Shown here one piece after another: positions 35,761 to 45,000 of a DNA stretch of 64,000 nt (position 1 is its first letter; the number at the start of each line of letters is the position of its first letter). Under the pieces are notes generated by a model. That model was given only the letters and a program-made list of their open reading frames with translations. It did not search any database and was not told the origin of the DNA. The DNA comes from a bacterium (GTDB lineage Bacteria > Electryoneota > Electryoneia > Electryoneales > Electryoneaceae), in NCBI GenBank assembly GCA_020444425.1, contig JAHLLB010000023.1, positions 1 through 64,000 on the forward strand, written 5' to 3'. Both the position numbers and the translations under genes were made by a program.

Positions 35761-37422
35761 ATGCGTCCGATTGTCGTCCCCGACCAGATGCGTGACCTCG
35801 ACCGGCGAACCATCGAGGACGTCGGCCTGCCCGGTATCGTGTTGATGGAACTCGCCGCACGCGGAGTCATGCTTGAGATCGAACAACTGCTCGGCGGCAA
35901 TGTCGCCGGTGCGCACGCCCTCGTCTTCGTCGGCCCGGGCAACAACGGCGGTGACGGATTCGCCATCGCCCGCCGGCTGCTCAACGCCGGTTGCGAGGTC
36001 GCGGCCTATGTCTGCACGCCGCTGGAAAAAATCTCCGGTGACGCCAGGACCAACATGGACATCTACCAGAAACTCGGTGGCGCGATCACCGTCATCGAGG
36101 AGCCGCGCCAGCTCTCGCGTCTGCCACACGCGCACATCATCATTGACGCCCTGCTCGGCACCGGCATGAACGGTGCCCCGCGCGGCATCATCGCGGACGC
36201 CATTGAGGCGATCAACAAATCCGGCACCCCGGTTGTCGCGGTGGACATCCCGTCCGGCGTCAACGGCGCCACCGGCGCGACCGAAGGCGCGGCTGTCATG
36301 GCTGATGTGACCGCCACCTTCGGCGAGATCAAGGTCGGCCACCTGATCCCGCCGGGCATCGACCACTCCGGCCGCATCTCACGCGTCGACATTCAGATCC
36401 CGCCGCAATTTGTTCATGAGATGGATATCCCGCTGTTCTTCATCGAACCGGGCGATGTCTACGAGATGATGCCGGTGCGTCCGATGGGCGCGCATAAAGG
36501 CGATTTCGGCAAGGTGCTGGTCGTCGCCGGATCGGTCGGCATGACCGGAGCGGCGGAACTGGCGGGACGCTCAGTCCTCCGGTCCGGCGCGGGCATGGTT
36601 AAAGTCGCCACCGCGAAATCCGCGCAGGCGATTCTCGCCGGTGGTGGACACGCCGAAATCATGACGATTCCGGTCGCGGAATCGGGCAATGGCGCCATCT
36701 CCGAAGCCGCCGAAACCACCATCGACGACGCCCGCACCTGGGCCGACGTCGAGGTGATCGGCCCCGGCCTCACCATGAACCCGGAAACCGTCGCCTGGTT
36801 CGCAGAACACGCCCTCGACCTGCCGCTGCCGACAGTTATCGACGCCGACGGACTCAACGCTCTCGCGGAACGCACCGAGCTGCTCGGCAAGCTGGGCGAG
36901 AACGTCGTGCTCACGCCGCATGTCGGTGAATTCGCCCGGCTGACCGGCCTCAGCATTGACGAGATTGAAGCGAACCGTGTCGAGACAGTCAAGAAGTTCG
37001 CGCGCGAATGGGGCTGCACCATCCTGCTCAAGGGCGTGCCGACCCTGGTCGCCGGACCCTCCGGCCCGGCCTACTGCATCCTCGCCGGAAACCCGGGGAT
37101 GGCGTCCGCTGGCATGGGCGACGTGCTCACCGGCACCATCGCCGGCCTGCTCGCGCAGGGACTGAACGCGCGGGACGCCGCGATCGCCGGGACAACCATC
37201 CACGGCCTCGCCGGCAACCTCGCCGCCGACGAACTCGGCAGCAGCGGGATTGTCGCCGGCGATGTCGTCGAACGCCTCGGCCTCGCCACGGATATCGTCG
37301 CCGGACGCGCGGCCCTGCCCCGCTCAGGTGGCGGTGGATGCGGCTGCGGCAGTGGTGGATGCGGTGACGGTGGCTGCGACGACGGCGATTGCGGGTGCGG
37401 CGGCGGAAGCTGCAACTGCTGA
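35761..37422 (+). CDS. nnr: Bifunctional NAD(P)HX epimerase / dehydratase with Cys-rich tail
   Basis: 553 residues. The N-terminal YjeF_N/NnrE domain (about 1-220) shows VFVGPGNNGGDGFAIARRL and ALLGTGMNG and epimerises damaged NAD(P)H hydrate. The C-terminal NnrD kinase-like domain (about 235-520) shows GDFGKVLVVAGSVGMTGAAEL and GMASAGMGDVLTGTIAGL and dehydrates (S)-NAD(P)HX using ADP or ATP. The last 30 or so residues are unusual: a Gly-rich tail containing eight Cys (GCGCGSGGCGDGGCDDGDCG...), resembling a metal-binding or redox-active appendage. Preceded by AAGGAG. A T-rich intrinsic terminator lies at 37591. Confidence 0.93.
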   Translation: MRPIVVPDQMRDLDRRTIEDVGLPGIVLMELAARGVMLEIEQLLGGNVAGAHALVFVGPGNNGGDGFAIARRLLNAGCEVAAYVCTPLEKISGDARTNMDIYQKLGGAITVIEEPRQLSRLPHAHIIIDALLGTGMNGAPRGIIADAIEAINKSGTPVVAVDIPSGVNGATGATEGAAVMADVTATFGEIKVGHLIPPGIDHSGRISRVDIQIPPQFVHEMDIPLFFIEPGDVYEMMPVRPMGAHKGDFGKVLVVAGSVGMTGAAELAGRSVLRSGAGMVKVATAKSAQAILAGGGHAEIMTIPVAESGNGAISEAAETTIDDARTWADVEVIGPGLTMNPETVAWFAEHALDLPLPTVIDADGLNALAERTELLGKLGENVVLTPHVGEFARLTGLSIDEIEANRVETVKKFAREWGCTILLKGVPTLVAGPSGPAYCILAGNPGMASAGMGDVLTGTIAGLLAQGLNARDAAIAGTTIHGLAGNLAADELGSSGIVAGDVVERLGLATDIVAGRAALPRSGGGGCGCGSGGCGDGGCDDGDCGCGGGSCNC

Positions 37423-37470
37423 ACAAACCCGTTCTGAGCTGTGAGTGATGAGTTGTGAGCCAAGACTGTG

Positions 37471-37496
37471 ATGCCACGGACTGAAGTTCGTGGCAT
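37471..37496. repeat. Palindromic element, GACTGAAGTT type
   Basis: Stem ATGCCACGGACT / AGTTCGTGGCAT with a 2-base GA loop (one G-T pair). It belongs to the same structural class as the elements at 47811 and 61704. No T-run. Confidence 0.8.
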
Positions 37497-37590
37497 TTCT
37501 GTTTCCGTGAGTGTAGGTTATGGAACAGCTGTACTTGTCGCAGACAGGAAGCGTCGAATGAGGTGGTGCAGTGAATTCGCGTGATCGTCT

Positions 37591-37622
37591 CTTGTCAACC
37601 TGACAAGACTTTGTTTTTTTTT
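37591..37622 (+). terminator. Strong intrinsic terminator
   Basis: Stem CTTGTCA / TGACAAG with a 3-base loop, followed by GACTTTG and a run of nine or more T. It ends transcription from the NAD(P)HX repair gene, 64 bases before the next start. Confidence 0.8.
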
Positions 37623-37685
37623 ATGTCAGTATGACAGTGCAAGTCGGTCGGCCGATGCATCTTTTGAAATAGTCAGGAGGACGCC

Positions 37686-39296
37686 ATGAAATCCATACTT
37701 ATACTGATCTGTATCCTTGTGCTCTTCGGCTCCGCTTGGGCGGAAATTGACATCCTGGGTGTGCGCACCTACGGCTGGTATGATTCCGATGAGTATTTTG
37801 ATAGCATTAATATAGGTACAACCGGCGAATTCTTGTTAGGTGGAGTTCGAGATTCCAACGATTTTATCGTTTGGATGCAACCTAGAGGTGCTATCACCGA
37901 TTATTTTTTAATTGGTAATGTACGAGCTGTTTCATTACCGGATGGCGGGTTTATCGCGCAATCAGGATTTTATACTGATTTTATTTATAGAATAGCTAGT
38001 GATCATTCTGTAGTATGGCAGTATAGTATACAATTATCTAACGCCCAATACATTTATATTACGTCTACTGACAATAGCACGTTCTTAATACCATATACTA
38101 CTGGATCAGGTGACGATCAACACGGCAGGTTGGACGAATTATCTGATACTGGACAACTTTTGTCGTCTGTCGAGATGCAATTGGAGCGCCCTCATATTCT
38201 GAGACAAGGCTTCAAGCTTCCGGATGGAACATATCTGGTACAAGGAGTCATTCCGGGAACTACTGGATTCACCTGCCAGGTCGGTGTAAACGGCGAAACG
38301 CTATGGATCAATTACCTCGAGGACAATCAGCAATACAGCGTGGTTTGGAATAATCCGACATACCTTCTACCCGATGGTACATTCCTTGGCCGGATTTCCA
38401 ATCCTGATTTAGTACCCGGTCTTGAGGATCTGGTCTGGTTTAACAAAGATGGCGACATCCTGCGAGCCGTCAGCTTCACAGGTGGGTATGATCCACAAGA
38501 CATTGAAGCCGTTCTTCCCGATGGCGGTATTTTGATGTCACGCGGCGAACGTCTCGACGCTGCCGGCAATCTCCTCTACGATATGGATTATCAAGCATTC
38601 GCTGATGCGATTGAAGACAGTCTTTCTTCAACTGTGTCATGGGTGTTGTTCCAGGATGTCGAACCCACGGACGATTTCCGCTACTACGCGGTCGGGTACA
38701 TGTACAGGTACGCTGAGCCGCCCGAAGAACAGCTGGACGCGTGGCTCGCGTGTGCCGGACCGGGGCCGGAACCGATCCGTCTAAGCGTCCGGAAACGTGC
38801 GCCGGAGGGCACGGTCGACCCGGGCAGCCCGATGCGGCTGCGCGCACGGGTGTACAGCCGTGGCGACGTGACGCAGACCGTCGACATCTGGACCGTCGCG
38901 CGCACACCGGACTGGGAGGTCGTCGGCCCGATCCGGATGTGGTCAGACATAGCCATCGAACCCGGCGAGGAACTGGCCGCGACGTTGACCCAGTGGGTGC
39001 CAGAGTTCGCGCCAGCTGGCGACTACAACTACATCCTCCGCGTCGGCGATTATCCCGAGCACCACTACGAGGCCTATTTCCCGTTCGAGGTGGCGGAGGG
39101 GCAGAGGGAGGTTGATCCGCGCTTGCAAGCAAGCACGGGCCTGTCGAATTCAGATACGGTCGGTCCGCGTCCGCAAGCGGACACGGCCACTTCAGTCACC
39201 GCCGACCGCAGACCGCAAACCGCAGCCGGTTGGGAGATGTTGATCGAACTGATCGAACGGTACCCCGCCACAGACGATGAATGGTTCGCGAGGTAA
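37686..39296 (+). CDS. Secreted protein of unknown function, compositionally mosaic
   Basis: 536 residues. ATG 37686 has AGGAGG upstream, and a signal peptide (LVLFGSAWA) is clear. The N-terminal 320 residues look like a repeated beta-propeller (LPDGGFIAQSG, LPDGTYLVQG, LPDGTFLGRIS, LPDGGILMSRG). Residues 350-470 form a CARDB/Ig-like domain (GSPMRLRARVYSRGDVTQTVD). Base composition changes sharply inside the gene: bases 37981-38040 hold only 16 G/C in 60, while bases after 38690 are very GC-rich, suggesting recombination or transfer of the 5' part. The expected sorting domain is absent; instead the last 60 codons run through palindromic repeats (PRLQAST, PRPQADT, DRRPQTA) at 39114-39220, so the C-terminus may be truncated or replaced. 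Confidence 0.7.
   Translation: MKSILILICILVLFGSAWAEIDILGVRTYGWYDSDEYFDSINIGTTGEFLLGGVRDSNDFIVWMQPRGAITDYFLIGNVRAVSLPDGGFIAQSGFYTDFIYRIASDHSVVWQYSIQLSNAQYIYITSTDNSTFLIPYTTGSGDDQHGRLDELSDTGQLLSSVEMQLERPHILRQGFKLPDGTYLVQGVIPGTTGFTCQVGVNGETLWINYLEDNQQYSVVWNNPTYLLPDGTFLGRISNPDLVPGLEDLVWFNKDGDILRAVSFTGGYDPQDIEAVLPDGGILMSRGERLDAAGNLLYDMDYQAFADAIEDSLSSTVSWVLFQDVEPTDDFRYYAVGYMYRYAEPPEEQLDAWLACAGPGPEPIRLSVRKRAPEGTVDPGSPMRLRARVYSRGDVTQTVDIWTVARTPDWEVVGPIRMWSDIAIEPGEELAATLTQWVPEFAPAGDYNYILRVGDYPEHHYEAYFPFEVAEGQREVDPRLQASTGLSNSDTVGPRPQADTATSVTADRRPQTAAGWEMLIELIERYPATDDEWFAR
39114..39186. repeat. Two palindromic elements inside a coding region
   Basis: First copy: stem CCGCGCTTGC / GCAAGCACGG around AA (39117-39138), followed by GGC. 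Second copy: CCGCGTCCGC / GCGGACACGG around AA (39165-39186). Both have the geometry of the intergenic elements at 39409 and 39471 but different stem sequence, with paired changes on both arms. They lie in frame within the gene at 37686-39296. Confidence 0.8.
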
Positions 39297-39315
39297 CCGG
39301 GTTCATGATGGGATG

Positions 39316-39567
39316 TGCCCCTGATGGCTGTGCCAGCAGGGATCATCCGGCGTTGGATCAACCGCGTTGGCCCAGCCAACACGGGCAAGAGCAGGTCTCC
39401 GGTTGATAACCCGCGTCTGCAAGCAGACACGGGCACATCATCAGGTCCGTGCTTGCCGGGTTCGTTCGGTCTGCGTCTGCAAGCAGACACGGGCACATCC
39501 TCCACCGTCGACCTTAGCGGGGACGATTATTTGGTGATACCCGGGTCGCAAGTCGACCCGGGCCACC
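39316..39567. repeat. Cluster of five palindromic elements
   Basis: Copies at 39316-39350 (CTGATGGC type with TGCCC and GGATCATCCG borders), 39362-39386 (CGTTGGC / GCCAACACGG), 39409-39437 and 39471-39500 (both GTCTGC / GCAGAC with CGGGCACATC border), and 39540-39567 (CCCGGGTCG / CGACCCGGG). This fills most of the 490-base space between the gene ending at 39296 and aqpZ; no gene is recognised in it. Confidence 0.8.
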
Positions 39568-39788
39568 CACCGGCTGGGAGCTCGAGCTCGTGGACTTGTC
39601 ACGATATCCTGTCACCGGCGAGAGTTGGCAAACGATATATTATTCCCCGTACGCAGGCATCCTCCGCCGCTCAACGCACTTTCCTGTTTTGTTCGTCGCG
39701 GAGGCCTGCCGTTGTTCAACGGTCGCTGACGATTCCTGCCGAAACGCTTTTGACCGTTGCGGATCCACATCCGTGAGGGAGGGAAATC

Positions 39789-40484
39789 ATGGCAAGCTTG
39801 CCGCAAAAGTTGACGGCGGAATTCTTCGGTACGTTCTGGTTGGTGCTCGGAGGCTGTGGCAGCGCAGTTTTGGCGGCGGCGTTTCCGGGATTGGGAATCG
39901 GGTTTGCCGGTGTGTCGCTGGCGTTCGGGTTGACCGTATTGACCGGCGTCTACGCTCTCGGCCACATCTCCGGCGGCCATTTCAACCCGGCGGTATCGTT
40001 CGGCCTGTGGTCGGGGGGACGTTTCCCTGCGAAGGACCTCATCCCGTACATCATCGCGCAGGTGGTCGGCGGATTGGTCGCCGGGCTGGTGCTGTATGTC
40101 ATCGCGACGGGAAAGGCTGGGTTCGAGGTTGGCGGGTTTGCGTCCAACGGCTACGGTGACCATTCCCCGGGCGGCTATTCGATGCTGGCCGCGCTGGTGA
40201 CCGAAGTCGTGATGACGTTCATGTTCCTGCTGGTGATCATGGGCGCGACAGACAAGCGCGCTCCGGCTGGATTCGCCGGACTCGCTATCGGCCTGATGCT
40301 GACCCTGATCCATCTGATCAGCATTCCGGTGACGAATACGTCGGTCAACCCTGCACGCAGCACCGGTGTCGCCTTCTTCGCCGGTGGAGCGGCAACAGGG
40401 CAGCTGTGGCTGTTCTGGGTGGCGCCGATTGTCGGTGCGATTCTCGCCGGCTTTGTCTACAAGGCGGTGTTCGAGAAGGAGTAG
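39789..40484 (+). CDS. aqpZ: Aquaporin Z
   Basis: 231 residues with six transmembrane helices and both half-helix signatures, [11 protein letters not shown] and [12 protein letters not shown]. The selectivity-filter positions are consistent with a water-specific channel (GTFWLV helix 1 Phe, His in NGYGDHS...-following helix region not certain, Arg after the second NPA). Inner-membrane water exchange. Shine-Dalgarno GAGGGAGGG precedes the ATG. A TCGATAG heptad array begins 22 bases after the stop. Confidence 0.96.
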   Translation: MASLPQKLTAEFFGTFWLVLGGCGSAVLAAAFPGLGIGFAGVSLAFGLTVLTGVYALGHISGGHFNPAVSFGLWSGGRFPAKDLIPYIIAQVVGGLVAGLVLYVIATGKAGFEVGGFASNGYGDHSPGGYSMLAALVTEVVMTFMFLLVIMGATDKRAPAGFAGLAIGLMLTLIHLISIPVTNTSVNPARSTGVAFFAGGAATGQLWLFWVAPIVGAILAGFVYKAVFEKE

Positions 40485-40506
40485 GACGGAAGTATCAAGT
40501 CGAAAG

Positions 40507-40559
40507 TCGATAGTCGATAGTCGATAGTCGATAGTCGATAGTCGATAGTCGATAGTCGA
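40507..40559. repeat. Tandem heptanucleotide repeat, unit TCGATAG
   Basis: Seven perfect copies just after the aqpZ stop codon. Differs by one base from the TCGGTAG unit at 1-66 and 61374. Confidence 0.95.
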
Positions 40560-40570
40560 GAAAAATATAT

Positions 40571-40600
40571 GGCCGTGTCGCAGAAAATGCAGACGCGGCC
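40571..40600. repeat. Palindromic element, possible 3' end hairpin
   Basis: Arms GGCCGTGTCGC and GCAGACGCGGCC around AGAAAAT. Located after the heptad array downstream of aqpZ. It has no T-run. Confidence 0.6.
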
Positions 40601-40701
40601 GTGTTGCTCCTGGTAAACACGGTAGCCGGGGACACTTAGAGGTCAAAGAGTCTCCTCTGTCCGCCGACCGTAGCCCGCAGTCCGCAGCCCGCAGCTCCGG
40701 C

Positions 40702-41841
40702 TTACACCCTCATCATCGCTAATTCCTGCGGGTTGACAATCTTGCGCTGGATCAGTTCGTCCATCACAATCCGGCTCAGGTCGGTGATGTGCGCGAACTC
40801 GTAGCGGTGATCAAACACGTACGCCTTCAGCCGTACCTTAATCAACGAACGGCCCTCGTGCATCTCGTTCTTCATCACCACCGCGACCGGCTTGTTGAGG
40901 TAGGTGTAGCGGCTGATCTGCGCAGCACGCACCGCCACCCGCTCCACCGCTGTGAGGTCGACATTCGGCGTCAGGAAGAATTCCGCCACTACCTGGCAGT
41001 CGGACGCGCCGGAGTTTGCGTTCGACACCGACTGCGCAGCGACCTCCGCGTTCGGAACCGAGACCTCGGAATCGTCCGGGGTGACCAGACGAACCGTGCG
41101 CAAGCCGATGCTTAACACTTCGCCATAGTGGTCGCCGATCTGGATCTTGTCGCCGACGCTGAATGGCCGGTCGAACAGGATCATGATCCCGCCGAAAATG
41201 TTCTTCAGGATATCCTGCGCTGCGAAACCGACTGCGATACCAAGGGATGCCGTCAACGCCAGCACTGTCTCGATCGGCGGTGCGAACACCCGTGCGATGA
41301 TGAAATAGAGGATGAACGTCCAGCCGGAGATCCGCAAAATCGGGATCGCCGCCTTGATGCTGAGTCGTGAACGCGCACGCCGTTCCGCGATGAACACGAG
41401 CAACTTGGTGGCATACTTGATGCCGAGGTACCCGATCATGAACACGACGAACGCCCAGAAAACACGGCTGGCCGAGATCGACCATTGCACGTCCGGCGCT
41501 TCTTCCAGCATCCGCGAACCTGGCAGACGGGACACTGGCTTGCTCGCCGTGTCCGCTGGGGTGGGTTGGACATCCGAGGGTTCAGCCGGAACCGTTGTAT
41601 CCGCAGCCGTTTGCGCGGTGCTGTCTGGAACAGTCGCCGGTGGAGTCGAGGACACCGGGACAAGCGTGTCAACCGGAACCGGAGCGAGGGTTGTGGGCGG
41701 CGTGGATTGAGCGGAGTCCGGCGCCTGAGCCGTGGTGTCCTGGGCGAACACGACGGACAGAGTCCCGCCCGGCAGCAGAGTTAACGCCGCCAGCAGAAAC
41801 CCGATCCAGACCACCTTGTTACGCCGATTCAGCAACTGCAT
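40702..41841 (-). CDS. MscS-family mechanosensitive ion channel
   Basis: 379 residues. It has a signal-like N-terminus ending SVVFAQ, then about 80 residues of Pro/Thr/Ser-rich linker, three membrane helices, and the MscS pore and beta-domain signature (SLGIAVGFAAQDILKNIFGG, then FDRPFSVGDKIQIGDHYGEV). It should open a non-selective pore on membrane tension. ATG 41841 has AAGGAG upstream; the ORF extending to 42036 is made of palindromic repeats and is rejected. It lies downstream of, and on the same strand as, a large ATPase gene. The extended periplasmic linker is longer than in E. coli MscS. Confidence 0.9.
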   Translation of the reverse strand: MQLLNRRNKVVWIGFLLAALTLLPGGTLSVVFAQDTTAQAPDSAQSTPPTTLAPVPVDTLVPVSSTPPATVPDSTAQTAADTTVPAEPSDVQPTPADTASKPVSRLPGSRMLEEAPDVQWSISASRVFWAFVVFMIGYLGIKYATKLLVFIAERRARSRLSIKAAIPILRISGWTFILYFIIARVFAPPIETVLALTASLGIAVGFAAQDILKNIFGGIMILFDRPFSVGDKIQIGDHYGEVLSIGLRTVRLVTPDDSEVSVPNAEVAAQSVSNANSGASDCQVVAEFFLTPNVDLTAVERVAVRAAQISRYTYLNKPVAVVMKNEMHEGRSLIKVRLKAYVFDHRYEFAHITDLSRIVMDELIQRKIVNPQELAMMRV

Positions 41842-41867
41842 TCTCCTTGAATCCAGCTTTCGATCTT

Positions 41868-41982
41868 CCCGACCAGCAAGCTGGTCGGGGCAGACTCGCA
41901 TGTGAAGACTAGTATGTGCCCCTGATATCCACGCCGTTGGTGCCCATGTGCCCCTGATGGCTTCGCCAGCAGGGATCATCCG
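41868..41982. repeat. Palindromic elements between MscS and ATPase genes
   Basis: 41868-41896 has stem CCCGACCAGC / GCTGGTCGGG around AA, followed by GGCAGACT; the same element recurs at 47872-47902. 41917-41940 is a half-copy beginning TGCCCCTGAT. 41949-41982 is a full CTGATGGC-type copy ending GGATCATCCG. Confidence 0.8.
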
Positions 41983-42054
41983 ACATTCAAACCACTTACC
42001 GATCACCCGCATCCGCAAATTTATTGACACGGGCACACATCATTCGATCTCTCA

Positions 42055-45000
42055 TCAATGCAACACGTTCGCCTCACGCAACGCCCGCAGGATCGGACGA
42101 TGCACTGTCTGATGCAGACGGAACACCTGCTCCACCTGCACCAGCACACCCATGTTCTTCAGCTTCATCAGCACACGCAACGACCGGTTCAATTCCTGCC
42201 GGAAAACCTGCGCGTGCTCTTCCGAGGTCAAGCCGCTGTGCAGCACCACCGCCGCCAGCGCAAACCGTTCGTCCATCGTCAGACCGGACAACGCCGCTTC
42301 GTCGAGGCGTACATCCGTCGTCAGGTACAACGTGTCGCCGTCCACCTTGGTCACCGCGCGCAGGTAAAACTGCAACGCAACCGCGATGTTGCCAGCGGCA
42401 ATGCCCTGTAGCCGTTGGAAGAACAGATCTTCCGCGAGCTCGTTCCGTTCCTCCGGCGACCTCGCCTTCTTGAACCGCCGCATCTCCAGGTCTTCATTCG
42501 TCGGGACATACACACGGTGGAACCCGCTGACCGTGTGACGGCGACCGATAATCGCGCGGACTTCCTCCTGCGTCAACGTGTCCAGCTTGATCACACGTTG
42601 TATGTAGCCCTCGATGTTCAGCACACGGTTGAGGTACTGCCAGCTGTGCCACGCACACGACAGAATCCACAACACCTTGTCGCCGGTGCGGGAAACCAGC
42701 AGCAGGAAACGTTCCAGCGTCTCGAAACCATCCAGCACCCGCAAATACAACTGTTGGATATTTTCGATGATCACCACCCGCCGCTGCTCGCTTTCCATCA
42801 AGTGATGCTCGAGCGAATCGAAGTCGTGGACGTCGCCGATCTCCAGCTGTTCAGCCAACATGCCGACAAATTTGCCGGGATCGAGCATGGTGTAGGTCAA
42901 GGTCAGCTGCCGGACGTCATCATCAGCCAGCAGCGTGCGCTGCGCCATCGTCAGCAATGTTGTCCGTCCGCTGCCCTCTTCACCCGCCAACGCACAGCTG
43001 GCGACACGTCCCACGCGCCACCCCTCCACCTGCCCCGCCAGTACACCCAGTTCACGGTCCCGTCCGCTGAAGAAACGATCGTCCTCCAACGGCGCGATCT
43101 TGAACAGTTGCTGGATCACGAACGGCAGCCCCTCGACCACCGTGTCCATGTCCTTGAGGAATGCGGTCAGCCGTGAAGCGGCATCCTCATCGCCGGAACC
43201 GATGCCCGCAAGACGGCGCAGGCGTTCCACCTCGCTCCGTCCCCACAGCAACAGGCGGGGCGCCTGCGTCACCAGCCAACGCACACCCTTGCCGGAACGT
43301 TCGCCGATTCGCAGGAAACGATGCCATAACTGCGTGCGGAACTCAGCGCGATACAACTCCAGCCGCAAGCGCACAAGGTCCTGATTGTCCGTCAACTCGA
43401 TCAGGTGTTCCTCGAAGCGGACGGCGACATCCTCGAACTGGGTCACACCTTCCGTGGACAGCTTGTCGACTGTCGCCTCGAGGTCTTTCATCCGGCCGTG
43501 CAGCCGGCCAAACCCCTGCACCGCGCTCTCAATCGCCTGTTCGTCCGGCGGCGCGCCGTCCGCGCCCTTCAGCATGTCGAGCCCGGCCGAGATGTTCACC
43601 TCGAGCAGGTCGTCCAGGTCAGACACTCCGCGCACCAGATCGCCCTGACGCTCCTTGACCCACTCCTCCGCTTCCTTGAACTCGCTGCGGAAGGTGAGGT
43701 ACGCACCCCGGTGCAACAGCTCCTTGAACGGGATCGTGTGAGTCTTACTCCCGCCAGCGGCATTCTCGACGTAGAGCATCTCTGACTGCGGCAAGCTGCC
43801 GAGCAGCGATTCAACGTTTGTCTGGTATTTCCCCAGCACCTTGTCGAACCCAACCTCCAGCACCGCCTGCATCGCGGCCGGCATGCGCCGGTAGCGCATC
43901 TCGGTCAGCAACTTGTCCGCCGAACCGCGCATTACCTCGCTAAGCGTTTCCGGCGATTCCGAGGAGGCAGCTTTCACCTTCTCCCATGTCGCCAGCACCG
44001 ACTCGGTCGTCTTCGCAAAGGGTTCGCGCAACGTTTCATCGAAGCGTTTGTGCGCCCGTTCGGCGACACCAGCGGCGAGATTCGCGTGCTGAATCAACAA
44101 CGACGCCAGCCGCAGATCCTTCGCGAGGTTGCTGTAGCGTCCCCGGGCACGATTGCCCGGGCTCAGAACCGCCTTGTCCTGGGCGGACTGAACCTGCGCT
44201 CGCAGTTGTTCGAGCCTGGATTCGGTGTAGCGATTGGCCGGCAGAAAGGTTGTCCCCGCCCATGGCCAGAACCGGACATCCGCCCGGATCTGATCGGCAA
44301 ACACAGCGGTCAGCCGTGCGGTTTCCGCCTCGACCAACTCATCCACCTTCCGCTGCCACCGCTCGGCATGTTCACGCACCCGGCCGGGAATCGACGCCGG
44401 GTCGACGTTGTCGTCTTCCGTGTCATGCGGGGCGAGGGGACGCAACAGGCTCAGGTCGCGCAACTGCAACACCAGGCGCCGCAGCTCGCGCAACCAACTC
44501 GCGGTCAATTCAACCCGCTTCGCCGCAGTCGCCGCCCACTCGCGCCCGGTCGCGGGTTCCGTCGTCGCGGTCACCACTGCACGCAGCGGGATCATGCGGC
44601 CGTGCTGTTGTCCAATTTCGGTGGATGCTTGCGGAGGGGTGTCGCGGGTGGGTTCGGCAGCTTCGGGCGCATCTCCGCCGGTTGATTCTTCCGGGGCGGA
44701 TATGTCGGTTGGATCTACTTCCGACGACGGCGGTGCGGGCTTGACAAACAGGCGGGCCGTCCGTTGACGCAACCGCCACCAGGTAAACTGCGGACCAGTG
44801 CCGGCCTCACTCAGCCACGTTTCCCAGTCAGCGACCAGTTCGACGGTTTCCGGCAACGCCGCAAGCTGCTTCGTCCAACCTTCGCGCCATCCGGTGAAAA
44901 CCGTTTCGGCGTCCTTGTGCAGCCGTTCCGCGCTATCCTCAATCTGCTCGAGGAGCTGAATCACGGCGTTCCGCACCCGCGTCGGATCGTCCGCCTTGCC

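Noticed and set aside
39316-39567. Palindromic elements considered as Rho-independent terminators
   Set aside because: None of these copies is followed by a T-run, several lie inside coding regions, and many occur side by side.
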